This document shows positions 25,501 to 37,500 of a DNA stretch of 64,000 nt, piece by piece. The notes under the pieces were generated by a model that had not been told where the DNA came from, made no database searches, and was given only the letters and a program-made list of their open reading frames with translations. Origin of the DNA: Ligula intestinalis (lineage: Eukaryota > Platyhelminthes > Cestoda > Diphyllobothriidea > Diphyllobothriidae); assembly GCA_036362985.1 (NCBI GenBank), contig JAYGXS010000007.1, forward strand, positions 15,496,459 to 15,560,458. Direction: 5' to 3'. A program made the position numbers and the translations under genes. How positions within the stretch are numbered: the first letter of the stretch is position 1; every line of letters starts with the position of its first letter.

Positions 25501-28500
25501 CCTGCGTGTCTCCGTCGCACGTCGAACTGGTGAAGCCGAGAGGAGTGTCACTCAGCGGTTTCTCTCGGCTCTGCCGCTCTTTTCGTCATCTGCTGTCCAA
25601 CCCCCAGCCCAGATGTCACCGCCGTCTCCGAAACGCCACCTTCCCTTGCCCTATCTTTCACCTCTCACTCCGGAGTTGGGTGATTTCACGGATGACATTC
25701 TACATCAGCCCAGTCCTCCTCCCTCTCCTGCATCACCACTTTTGAGTGCTTTCCTGAGCAACTGGGCAGGTGCCCTTTCCTCATTCTCCGCCTCGACAAC
25801 CGCCACGCCGATAAAGGGGCTTGCTTTTTGGTTAGATAACCTAGTGCACGAAGCGAATATTAATCTGGATGTGGCCCTGGTTTGTGCCTATGGGCCGCCG
25901 CCACCACTCCAGAGCAAACGGTGGACGCGCGATCTGGGTACTGAGCTGTCGCGGTACGAACCTGGAGCCTTTCGTCTGCTGGCTGTCTGCGTTTCGGCGT
26001 CACGACACCTCGTTAGCCGGGCACAACCTCTGCCGCGCTCGCACACCCTACTGCAGACCCTCCGAAGACTGACTCAGAAGCATGCCTGTGTAGCCAACTG
26101 GCGCTCCGCCATCCTGGTTTCTCGACTACTGTTACACCGCTGCGAGGTCGGCGTGGTTCCTGTGGATCCGGTCGCCTTCCAGACAGACCCCGCCCTCCGC
26201 GCGGAAACCCTTGCTCACATTGCGAATCGCAACTTACCACTGGCTCTGCTGCTGTCAAAACACGCTGGAGATTCGCCAGGCCCGCTTCTTCTCTCCCGAC
26301 TCACCCAACTTCTACCACCAGCATCCTCATCAAAGGACCTGCGCACGGAACTGAAAACACTTTCTGTGTACCTCAAGCGCGATCTACCAGCCCAAGAACT
26401 ACGCGCCTACATTGAAACGGTCTTCTCATCTCGTCTTGCCGATTCTTCTTCCTCGGACGGGCTAACCCTGCGGAGTTTGTTATTGTTCCTGAAAGCCTTT
26501 GAAGTGGTGTTGGGAGGTAGCCAGGAGGTCCTTATCTACGGATTTCCCCTGGCCACGCATGTGCGCATTCTAAGTCCTGTTGCAGGCTCCTGTCCCCTGG
26601 ACTGTGCTGCCTACATGCGCATACTGGAATTTGTCCGCACTCCCGCGGTTAATGATGATGATTTGGCTGCCGTGGAGACAAAGACAACAGAGGCAGTCCT
26701 CGGTCCCCTGCTGACCTCGCCCTCCGCTGTGGCCGCTGTTGTCTCACTGCTTAGCCAATTGCAGACAGAGCCACAGGCCAGCCGGCAGCGGCCAGTCCCA
26801 TCTTCTGATCTCTACGGTCTCTATGCCTCGCGTCTAATCGCCGAACGCGGTGATGCTGCTGTGGACGAGTGTCTAGCCTGCCTCCAGCCGATGATCGTGG
26901 CCGAGACGGAGCAGTGTACTGCGCTGGTGCAATGGCTAAGGCGCAATCTTTTTGGCCGCGGCGCTGCCAGACTCAGCTTGCCTTCACGTGTTCGTCTTGC
27001 GGATGCTGCTGTTGCTGTGGCCGAGAGGTGAGGGTCTATGTCTGATCTGCACACACGCTTACAGTTTAGTCAAGTTTAGTGCATGTGCGATTTCGGTAGG
27101 GAATTATCTTTTCTGAAAGATTGCCTTAGATAATACGAACTATTTTGAGAGTAGGCAAGTTTCATGAAGCATAAAAGCACATCTGGTTGTCATTCTTGCA
27201 CGCATGCATTTGTACTTATGGTGGTGGTGATGGTGGTTCTGCATACAGATATTTCTCTGTCTTAACGAATTTTGTCGAGCCAAGTCTTTATTTTCTCCCC
27301 TCTTAGACGCCTCCAGATGGGTAACTGCGCCGAATATAGGGCAGCACCACTACGTCTATGTGACCGACGAATAAACAACTTCGTTGATGAACATTCATAG
27401 ATCACTAATGGAACTCACTTATATCGCTAGGCCTTAGGGCTCACTCTCGCGCACCGCCATCATCTGCACAGCCGCTAGTAGTTTAGGCAAATGAGCATTG
27501 CGGGTAAAGACGAGGGAGACTGAAATGGTAATTTCTGACTCATTAATCACCATAAATTAGTCATACTCAACCTCAAGTGCTGCATTATCAAAGGCTCAGT
27601 GGTTGAAGCGTTTGGCCGTAGGTGGTGAACCAAAGTCTACACCCATACCTGTAATATGAGGGAGGTGAGCCCTGTTCGAACCATGCCAAAAAGGAATTTA
27701 AAGGACCCAGAAGTACTTAGCAATACTATTGTACCTCTTGATTAGTGAACCGGCCACCCAGTCGGCCCAAAACTTTGTGATCCAATGTAAACCAGTTATC
27801 CGGAATACATTATGTTTGTTTGTTGCCGTTGTCTCTGATGGTGAATCCGCGAAGGATTCCGAAACGTCAGGCGAATTAAATTTCTGTCCTCACGATCTTT
27901 TTAATAAATATTCTTGTTTGTTTTGGTAGGCGTAAGTGAGGGTCGCGGGATGAAATTTGGAGAAATCAGCGATACTTGATGATACGTGTTTATTTTCTGT
28001 TCAATGTTGTGGACTGTTTTTTCTCCACTGAGAAGTGGCAGTTGATGTTTCTCAATTAACTAAGCATACTAGCAAAAAGGTCACTCCAAAGCTCGAAAAA
28101 ATGAGACAGCTTACCCCTAGAGACCCCTGGTTCTCTCAAGCAGACTGTCGGTCGACACGTTGAACTTCCCCGACCCTCCAAACTTTGTGTCAGGATGTAG
28201 ACGCAGAGGTAGTTGAATGTTCCAGCCACTGTGACCATTTGCATTAACTTGATATCCACAACTTTTGACAAGAAAAAAATGTGCAAAATTGAATCCCTCA
28301 TACTGTGACCCAGCCGGGCCATCACCAACCCGCACCCCAATCTCACTACTTACGCGACCATATATCTGTGCAGGACCCGGCTGCCCGTCATGTTTAGTGC
28401 TTATCGGTCCATTTAACATTAACCGTTACCGAAATTGGGTCAGCGTATCGGGAAATCAATGCCCAGAGGTAAAATTAGGACATGCATAGACCGATCCAAT

Positions 28501-31500
28501 CCCAATGTGAAGTCAATTTTCAAGCTCAACGAGGCTAACTTTTGCATGTTTTTACCTTATTCTAATTCGTTGTATATTGTATAATGCCTTTTTTATCATG
28601 TACAGATGCCAGGTTTGCAACACGCAACAGCTAACTCGGCTACAGGGCTACCTACACAGTATGGCCGACGCACTCAAGCCGCTTGAGAGGGAGATCAGCA
28701 GCGAGCTCTTCCGTCGTTTCGCAGCACATGATTATGAAGACCAAGCTGAGGCGGACGAACTTCTGCGGTTAGCCTCGAAAGAGATTCTGGGCTGCTCTGA
28801 TGTGACACCTTGTTCAATGGAGTTTTTCCTCGAGACCCTGGAGCGTTGCGTTTCGGCACTGGGCTTGACTGAGCAGAAGTCGGTACGTGTCCCCGGTACA
28901 ACATAACGTCTATGTTTGTAAACGCTACTAATATGTTGTTAGTAGAACGTATTGTCCCAAGTGGATTGACTTCCTCGTCTCTGCCCTATCTCGCTAGCAT
29001 GGCTTTGTTGCAACTGTTTTAGAGAATATTTTGTTGCTTAGGACAAATAGCGTCCCCCTACCGCAATTTTTCTCTTTGCCTTTCTCCAGAACCAAACACA
29101 AGTGCGCAGTTGGATGGGGTTATATAACGTGTAAGCAGTGGGGTGTACTCAAATCACTACAGTCATCAGCAGTCATCATAATACTTCATATCGTTTTCTT
29201 CAAATATTCATTCACGAGTAATATCCCAATAATCGTGTGCACAATGTCCACACATACGGTCTTGATCAAAACGCACCAATCATACTTTTCAGGAAGATAA
29301 TAATACGTCTGCAATGTGGTCAGATTCCTTTTTTTTACTCGTACAGCAACCAGTCATTATGCGGGAGTCACGAAACATATAGGAAAGACTGGGATGACCC
29401 TTTCTGGCCTCTTAGACAATGTCAGTTAACTTACATACCCTCAATCTTACAAGCTCCTGATTTTAGGGGAGAGAACGGGCGGGCATATCAGGGAACAAAT
29501 TAGATCGAAATATTCCTGTAAAATAAAAAGTTACGATGGTAAGTTGGGGCGCGTACTCAGACCTCGGGCGGGGACACTGAAGTACGCTTTAATATCATTG
29601 CTGACCCCCCAATGGACCAACGGCGAGCGCGTATATGTTAGTGTAGTGTGCCCTGACCTCGGGCGATGTCATCGAGGTACACTTTCTAGTAGTGCCACCA
29701 ACCCCAAATGGAGTAAAGGCGAAAAAGTAAAGCAGTTGTGAAGATTGTGGAAACTCACACTACTTAAAATTTGTCAGTATGCGATTATTACCGCGGTTAA
29801 TTTGAAAATCTATTTTTACTTAGTATACTGACTTAAGCGGTTATTGTGCATGGTACCCTTCCGAGGACCCCTCTGCAGTTCAATGTCATCATATAATCTC
29901 TCCTTGATCGACGGCCGACGTGCAGAAAACTGGAAGTTTGTGGGAAATGCAACCTACTTAAAATTTGTAAGTGGGTAATTATAGTACATAAGCCCCCTTC
30001 TGCGACCCTACGAGGAACTCTTTACGGGAATTTTCGTAACTTTCAACTGTAAATAGTATCGTTTTTACAAATAACTCTTGTCTGCAGTCGGCGTGGTACT
30101 AGTTCGGTTTCAGACTGTCGAGGGACAACAGGGGTTACGGTAACAGTACCAGGTACCACTACAGAAAACAAGAAGCCCAGAATGCTGTAATGCAGAACCG
30201 GTAAGAATAGTAATTTGTTTATTTTTTAAAACTCGTTATTTTATTTATTTATTTTAATTTATTTTTCAGTGATTGCGCACTTTATCGGTGCTATATATTA
30301 ACTTTTTGTAGTAATTTGATCTTCTATTTCCTCTTTTATTGCCCATATTTAATTCGCCTGCACCTCCGTAATGCCTTACCTGCATAACCACTATTGCCGC
30401 CTGACCCGTATTGTAGAATTCTAGAGTTTTGATTTCCGCGGTGGTACCTATAGTAGACTGTTACTGGGGTCACACATAATTAAAACTGTTTGTTAAAGAA
30501 GTGTAGAGAAGTCACCTCCAACGGAGATCATTCCATTGCGCGAAGAATTTTGAGCGGAGTTTAGCCTAGGTATTCTCGCGCACAACTCCAATGCACGTCC
30601 ACGAAGATGAGGTGAGCTGAGGTGTCAATAAAGCATGTCCTCAAAGCGCAACTTTTGCTCAGTGTCATGTATTATCTCTTATAAGTCAATATGGGTAACC
30701 GCTTTGTTGCCTGTAACCAATCTACTTAAGTATCCCCTGCTTTATGAAAGTGTTTGTTTTCCTACTTCGCTTCGACTGCCCTTAATTTCTACCTCCCCCC
30801 CTAATCACAGTTATCCTTTCTGGCCGTTGCGGAGAGCATCAACCATTTCCTGACACTACGCCTTCACGACTGCATCATAATCGACCGGCAGACCGATTCT
30901 GATGCCCTTCTAGACGAAGATTGTTTGCACCAATTGCTGGCCTACCTGGAGAAAAAGACGCCCGGAGATGCCTCCGCCGACTTCACTGCTCACCTTCTAG
31001 CTCAGTCGCGCGTCCGACAGCTCTACGGTACCGACCTTCTGAGCAAGTGTGATAGCGCGGACAGTGCTGCGACGATCGCCCAGCGGGCCTTCCACCTCAC
31101 GCTTGCGTCCGGTTTCTTAGCTCCCGCGGCCCCGCCGCCAGCTCAGGCTAGCGTAGATCCCCTGTTTAACCGGCTGGTGGACTATCTGCGTTGTGATGGT
31201 GACGACAAACTGGCCGCCGGTGGAGAAGACGATCACATCGTCTCAGCTCTTCTCTCCCAGCTACGTACCACCGTACTGCTGCCCGCTGATTCGGTAACTG
31301 TAGGCCTCGCCGCCGCCGCCCATGAAGGAAGTCTTATCCAATCGCTGGGCGCCGCCATTGAACTGGCCGTGCTTATGAGTGGCTGCCATGGTGAGACTAT
31401 CCCTTTATTTCTGGCTGTAGTGTGTTTTTGACGTGGTGAATTTCGCCGCATCTGCCTATTTCAATACTTCTGTCAACACTTTGAAAAAGTGTAGGCAGCT

Positions 31501-34500
31501 AGCATTGCAGACAAAGACGAGGGAGACCGCAATGTCCGTTTCTGTCGCACTAACCGTTGTCAGCCTATCATACCCGCCAACCCAAACTGGTGCCCCACCC
31601 GGGGTTTGAACTTGCGACGTTGTTAGTTAGAAGTCCAACGCTCTAACCACTGAGCCACGAGTTCATTGTCTTGCGCCTTAAAATGCCGTATCTACAATAC
31701 TCACAAGTGATCAATAATTGTCGGTGATGCAGGCTGAGGAGAACGGATTCGCCCCTAAAATTAATTTGGCCGGTAGCGGTCAGAAACAGAGTTGCTACAA
31801 AATCCCTGAAAGTCACCCAGTTTAAGCACATTTTGTGACAACAAGTGCTTTTTGGCGACGCTGCAACTAATGCTGATCTGACAACGCATATTATGGATAG
31901 GATTAACGTTAGAATTAGCTTGACCTGTAGGTATGTATGTAATACGAACTGCTTCACTGCTAACAAAACTGCTCACTTGAATGATAATGCTGTGCACGTT
32001 AACTGTCCATTGCCACAGTCTGCGTATTACACGCCTACCTAGAGATTTTGTTCGTTAGGTTGTTCGCACAAGCATAAGTTGCCGCCAAATTGTGCCAGCA
32101 CTACTATTACTCAGCTACACTGCTAGTAAGCAGCAGTATAAATAGTAGTAGCAATATTGGACTGGGCCTCCTTGAACCTTTCTGGACAGCTACTGAAGGT
32201 GAGTGAGGGTAAGTAATGCCGTAGGACCAACGCAAAAGCTTACTGTCACCTAAGACTAACTTGAAAATGGTTATAGCTGTAAGATTTATTGGTACCATAA
32301 ATTTCGGGAGAGCTCCTCAGTTACAACCCCTCATTGCATTAAGGTCCACGAATGAGAAAAACACGAAATTGAAAATATACAGAAAGGTCAGATCGATTTG
32401 TTATGATCCAGTAACTAAATAGAATCCTCTATTTTAGATTGTGTGAGGCGGTCAAGGTTTTTGAAGGCTGGGCGTACTTTTCCGCGTCGAAGAACTTTGT
32501 AAAACTCAAAAGGGTATTTCTTGTTTAATTGACAATTCTGTAGAAATTCAATTCGTGTCTTCTCTTTCGTAATTCGGCATCGTAATTGTAAAAGTCTTTC
32601 CAAAGACTTGATGGTAACCAAGGGAGGGTGCTGTTTTAGAACTTTGAAGCATGCTGTTCCCGGAGAGACCTTGAAAATGGTTATAGCTGTAAGATTTTTT
32701 GGTACCATAAATTTCGGGAGAGCTCCTCAGTTACAACCCCTCATTGCATTAAGGTCCACTAATGAGAAAAACATGAAATTGAAAATATACAGAAAGGTCA
32801 TGGGTCCTAGTCAGATAGAGAAAGAAGGTTAAAACAAAATTGGAGGAAGAAAACAGGGAATTGAGTTGTGGGGAATATTGGGCTGGGGAATGTGCGAATC
32901 TGGGGGCTGTGGTTACCAAGGTAAGGCAAGGTTAACCACGTGCTCCAACTGTTTGCAGAGGTTCGGTTTAAAGCGTCTAATATAAGCAGCTTCCAGGTAA
33001 CACAAGATTCGAGATGTTCTTGGTCGAAAAAGAACTCGGAAAGAAGTTATAGGATCTACCGAATGACCCGTGTCCAGTAGGTGTTATGTGATAGAAGAAC
33101 GAGGAGAACGGTTTTCTTGCTTAAATAACCAGCTAGGTGGATGTTCCTTGGCTCTGGTTGCCAATTGCCTTTGCGTACGCCCTATGCACTCGCATCCACA
33201 AGTGCAAATGAATTCGTAAACGCAATTAGAGGTGGCGTCCAAAGTAAAGGAATCCTTGACACAAGGAGTCGGCAGGGGCTTTGTTGGAGAGCAAATTATG
33301 AGTTCTGCGGCGTAATAGGTTCTTTCTATGGTCTTGAGCAAGCGCCTCTTGATTGTGTTTAGGACGTTGTCCCCCTTGAAGGGCAAGGATATAAATACTG
33401 GCTTCTTCGGGACTAATTGTTCACTCATTTTGGGTCGTAGAGGTTTACTATATTTGTCTATCAGCTGAGGTGGATATCCACGCTTCAGTAAAGTAGCTTT
33501 GAGACAACCTAATTCTACGTCCAAAGTATCCACAGAACAGATTAACCAGGTTACGTTTCCATTGAATGGGAACAAAACTTAGAAAATGTAAGTACTGAAC
33601 TTTCCAGGTTTTCTTATGGAAGACTCTCCGTGAAATGGAGCCATCTGTCTGTCTGGACAAGTGGACGTCAAGGAAGGAAAGTTGGTTATCACGTTCCAGT
33701 TCCATAGTAAATTTTATCTTCGGATGTAGCTTGTTCATAGTGGACAGCAATTCCTCGGCTTCTTTCAAGTTCTCCACGATCGTAAAAACATCGTCTACAT
33801 ATCGTCTGTAGATTGTTGTGTGGTTCAATTCTGCGAGTACTTTTCCTTCCAGATGGCCCATAAATGTGTCTGCAAAGGTTGGTCCGAGTGGACTACCCAT
33901 TGCGACTCCGTCAATTCGTCTATACAGTTGGCCATTGAACGGAAATTTTTGGTACCAATAAATCTTACAGCTATAGCCATTTTCAAGTTCTCTTAGGGAA
34001 CAGCATGCTTCAAAGACCTAAGACTAAGTTAGGCTGTGCTTTTGGCCTGCATTAGAGAAAGCAACGTACGCCTGATTCCTGCTTGGTGATTTCGACTCTG
34101 TCATATCACCTGTTCAGGGGGAGAGAGTTTAGAGTGTGGTAGATGGCTGTTCGTCTACTTTCCCTATACCTGACTACAGTCACCATCCCTGTTCTGAGGC
34201 ATATGCTAGACATAATCGAAATCGATGTTCGAACTATCAGTTGCCGCCAAATTAACTAGCAACGCGAATATCGTTTATTAGCTACGGCTTTTGGTTTTGA
34301 AGCCTTTCTGTGTCAGTCCGGTGGCATCTTTAGTCATTTGGCGTTAGGGTGGTTTGGGCTCGACCTACCTTATCTTCAAGCGCTCGCAGTTGCTATTATC
34401 ACCCCTCCTCACCCCCTCCCCCTTTGGCAGAGGGAGCGTCAAACAGCCATCCCGGCCTAGACAAATTCTAAACACAGAAAAATATTTGATCACTGAAACG

Positions 34501-37500
34501 AGAATTTTTCTCCTGATGTTTCGAATTCTGTCGAGAATCCCTACTAATAGATAGCCGTAGAATGGTGTGATACATGCATATATTTCGCGGTTTTTTTAGT
34601 TCGTAGCGGCTAGCCGCGTGGTACTATAATTATCAGCTCCTGTAACCACAGCTTGGAGCCTTAGTTGGTGCGGTGATGACTCGGCAGTTCGCTTTCGACT
34701 CATTAATGGCTGCGATTTCGGTGTCCGTGTCAGATGCGGGCTTCATAATTGCGCGACAATTATGTTCGATGCCGCCGCAGTTGTTGCTGGGCCCGGCCCT
34801 TTCCACGGGGCTCATTCTCCTGTTTAGGTAATGTTTCAGTACGCAGTATGGGCACAGCAAATCATTGCGCTTGTTGATGGACTGTGGGCCTGAGAACCGT
34901 GACGCGAGTAGCTCGTGGCTCATGTGGTTGTCACCTCTTACGAGGATTTCGGCTGTTACTATACTGCGTACTGAGGCCTTGCCTGAGCAGTAGAATCAGT
35001 CACGTGGGGAGAGCCGGGCCCAGCCGCACGTCTTACGACAGTGAACATAATTATCACGATTAAAGCTTCTCGACAGAATCCGAAACGTCAGGAAAATAAC
35101 ATTCTTGTTCCAGTAATCGCATCTTCTTCTAAACTGCTTCCTGGAAGTCGCTTCTATCCGCAATCTAAACACGGAATAGAGAGCTGGAAGGTCATTAGGT
35201 TTATTAATTGACTGCCGGCCAGAAAACCAAGATTCAAGCAGTTCATGCTGATGTTAGTCTTTGCAAGAATTTAGGCGTTTTGGACACGGCAGGCGTTCTC
35301 TGACAGCGCTCTGCTGGTGGACTTCTTGATAGTGGAAAGGCCTTTTTGTAGCCAGATTGCCTAACGAAAAGCAACCGCCACAATTATTTAGCGTTTGTTC
35401 GGCCTCCAGCGCTCTCAGTTGTACAGTAGGTGGAGGTAACTCGGGCAAAGTCCTGGTCGAAATCGGAACATACAGTATGGCTGATATTTAATGCAAAATT
35501 CTAAAATTCGTGAGGGATTAACAATCACTCGCAAACCAGTATTACTGATGTGGCCTTATTTCAAGTTGCTTCAGTCACGATCGCGTTGCTTTCTAATCGC
35601 TCACAACACGAATATTCTATGGAAAAAATGGCCACTTAAGTAGTATGAATTTAACGCATTGTTTTTGACTGCCCTTATAAGTTCACAAATTACGCCGTCT
35701 TCAAATGTTATACTTAAATGAAAGGTTTCTTTCCACTTTAAAAAGTTTCTAAATGGTCCAGTAGCTTTGAAACCTACCGACAGTTACAACTTTATTCAAG
35801 GCTTCCAAACTGCGTGCTGTGTACATCCTCTGTAAGGAAATGTGCGTCTTCCCTACAGTATGAGGACGAGATCACATTATTCTTATAATTTTTTTGCAAT
35901 AGATGTGGATCATGCTGTATACATTATAGGCAAAATTACTTGAAGTGTAATTTGCTACCAAACGAGTTCACAAGAATAATTATCTGAAGGTTTTCTATAA
36001 AATATATTTGAATATATAAAGGCAGTCAGAATCAATGAGTTAAGAACATAATACTTCATTAGTCATTTTTTATATAGTGTACATATGGTAAGCGAGTAGA
36101 AAGCAACTTGTTAAAAAGCCGGCATCTTGATGTGACTGGAATGACGTGAGATTAGGTTGCACGATAATAAACATTACAACCCTACGTTTTACGTATGGCC
36201 ATCAATCTGTCACAAAGTTTGGAATTTTGCATGAAATACTGGCCTTACGTCATTCTGATCTAATGAGTGGATATGATCCTGAGATATCCTCTTAGTAATC
36301 AAAAACGCCTGTTTAGTTCAGCTGAATTTTGGGGAAATCAAGGGTTACCTGATATCAAGGAGTTTTTGTAGGCAGAAACAGACCTTTTTATTTTTATGTG
36401 TTGGCCTATGAGAGAACTCAAATATAAGCAGGATAAGTTTATAATGTATATCTTTCAGAACTGTACAATCTAGTCTTAATTTGATGAAAATCATGTGAAA
36501 CGAAGTTTAAGGAATCACATTATTTTCTGAAACAGTGACTGACTGAATTATGTTTTCCGGAAAAATATATTGGCCCCTAAACAAAAATCGGTAAGGCTTT
36601 CTTGTGAGGCTGCCTAATGGCAAAAGTTCCCCACCCAGGTTTCTTCAGAAAATCGTGGTTAAGGGTTTCATGCTTGATGAAGGCGTGGTTAATGCGTGCT
36701 AAGTGCACAATAGGAAATAAGTTAAAGCTGCTTATGCTGGTTTTCCTGAACTAAAAATACACGTGAAAAGCACGCGGAAAGAACAAAATCAACCAACATA
36801 ATGTCCCATAGGTCAGCAAAGTATGCTTATCGACTAACACCGAAGTTGGAACAAATCCTTTTGATTCAAATAACCAAGGGAGTGTTTGGATAGACAGAAA
36901 AGCTGAAAGTTTTTTTTTTTAAATTAATCACAGACATAAGCAGCCTCCAAAAATGCATATATTTTATCGTATGCCTGGATACAGAAAGCAATTTGGTTAA
37001 ATCTAAACTATGTGCCAAGATACGTTCTGTTACAATATAGTTTCCGTTTACGCGTAACTTAAGAACAAAAGAGACAGAAGATTAACATTTTTCACAAACT
37101 TTTAGCATATAGTCGACATTTTGCGCGAGTTTCAGCCGGCACTGTAATTCTCTCCCCCCCCCCTCACAGGCTCCCCCCAGCCGCCAGACCTGCAGAGATC
37201 GCGTGAAACAGCCCTTTGGCGCCAATGGATGGACCTCCTCCTCTCCGATCCCGCCCTTCTCTCGTCATCCGCCGAGCTGCTGTTGCTGCTGCTTGACCTC
37301 GTCAACTTCTCGCCCCGAACTCGTCCGGCTCTGGCCGCAGCCGCTCTTCACATCCTGCGTTCTTCGCCACCACCTTCACCGCCTGCCCTGGTCTTGCTCT
37401 CCCTTATCCTCTGCTGTGGTGAGCTAGACCAGGTGAAGGAGGCTCTGGACTGGTACGCGCTCGCTAAACCCGTCACCGCCACTGGAGATCTGGACCCAAT

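Larger units (their letters stand above)
32260..34015 (-). mobile_element. Penelope-like element, 5'-truncated, with 12-bp target duplication
   Basis: Flanked by the perfect 12-mer acctaagactaa at 32248-32259 and 34016-34027. The - strand from 34015 encodes a Penelope RT from just before the GVAMGSPLGPTFAD motif, through RRYVDDVFTI, LSFLDVHLSR and IDKYSKPLRPKM, to the GIY-YIG domain (SNCVYEFICTCGCECIGRTQ). It continues HLLDTGHSVDPITSF to NLALPW and a TAA at 32915-32913. There is one frameshift near 33545 and one in-frame stop at 33083-33081. The 3' segment contains two 131-bp direct repeats and a fragment resembling the protein's N-terminal region (TRIEFLQNCQLNKKYPFEFY). Confidence 0.9.
32092..34238 (+). 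mobile_element. Retroposon R1, interrupted by a Penelope element, with 15-bp target duplication
   Basis: The two pieces 32092-32259 and 34028-34238 together match one uninterrupted copy at about 39118-39517 (shared blocks: gaaggtgagtga, ccaacgcaaaag / ccagcgcaaaag, ggcctgcrttrg, gattcctgct, aactatc). The interrupted copy is flanked by the identical 15-mer agttgccgccaaatt at 32077-32091 and 34239-34253. Family unknown; no coding seen; length about 380-400 bp without the insertion. Confidence 0.75.
34430..35260. mobile_element. Rearranged cluster of Penelope C-terminal and 3' fragments
   Basis: Minus strand: about 34970-34633 encodes a Penelope C-terminus (HELLASRFSGPQSINKRNDL) with a hammerhead-like motif downstream (34550-34513). 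A second minus fragment at 35245-35149 encodes HELLESWFSGRQSINKPNDL. Between them on the + strand lies another hammerhead-like motif with 3' sequence (35059-35150), abutting the second fragment tail to tail. All fragments lie in NBAS intron 6. Confidence 0.75.

Noticed and set aside
24918..25745. 275-codon overlapping + frame inside NBAS exon D
   Set aside because: An alternative frame of a coding exon, low-complexity Ser/Pro/Arg, with no family signature.
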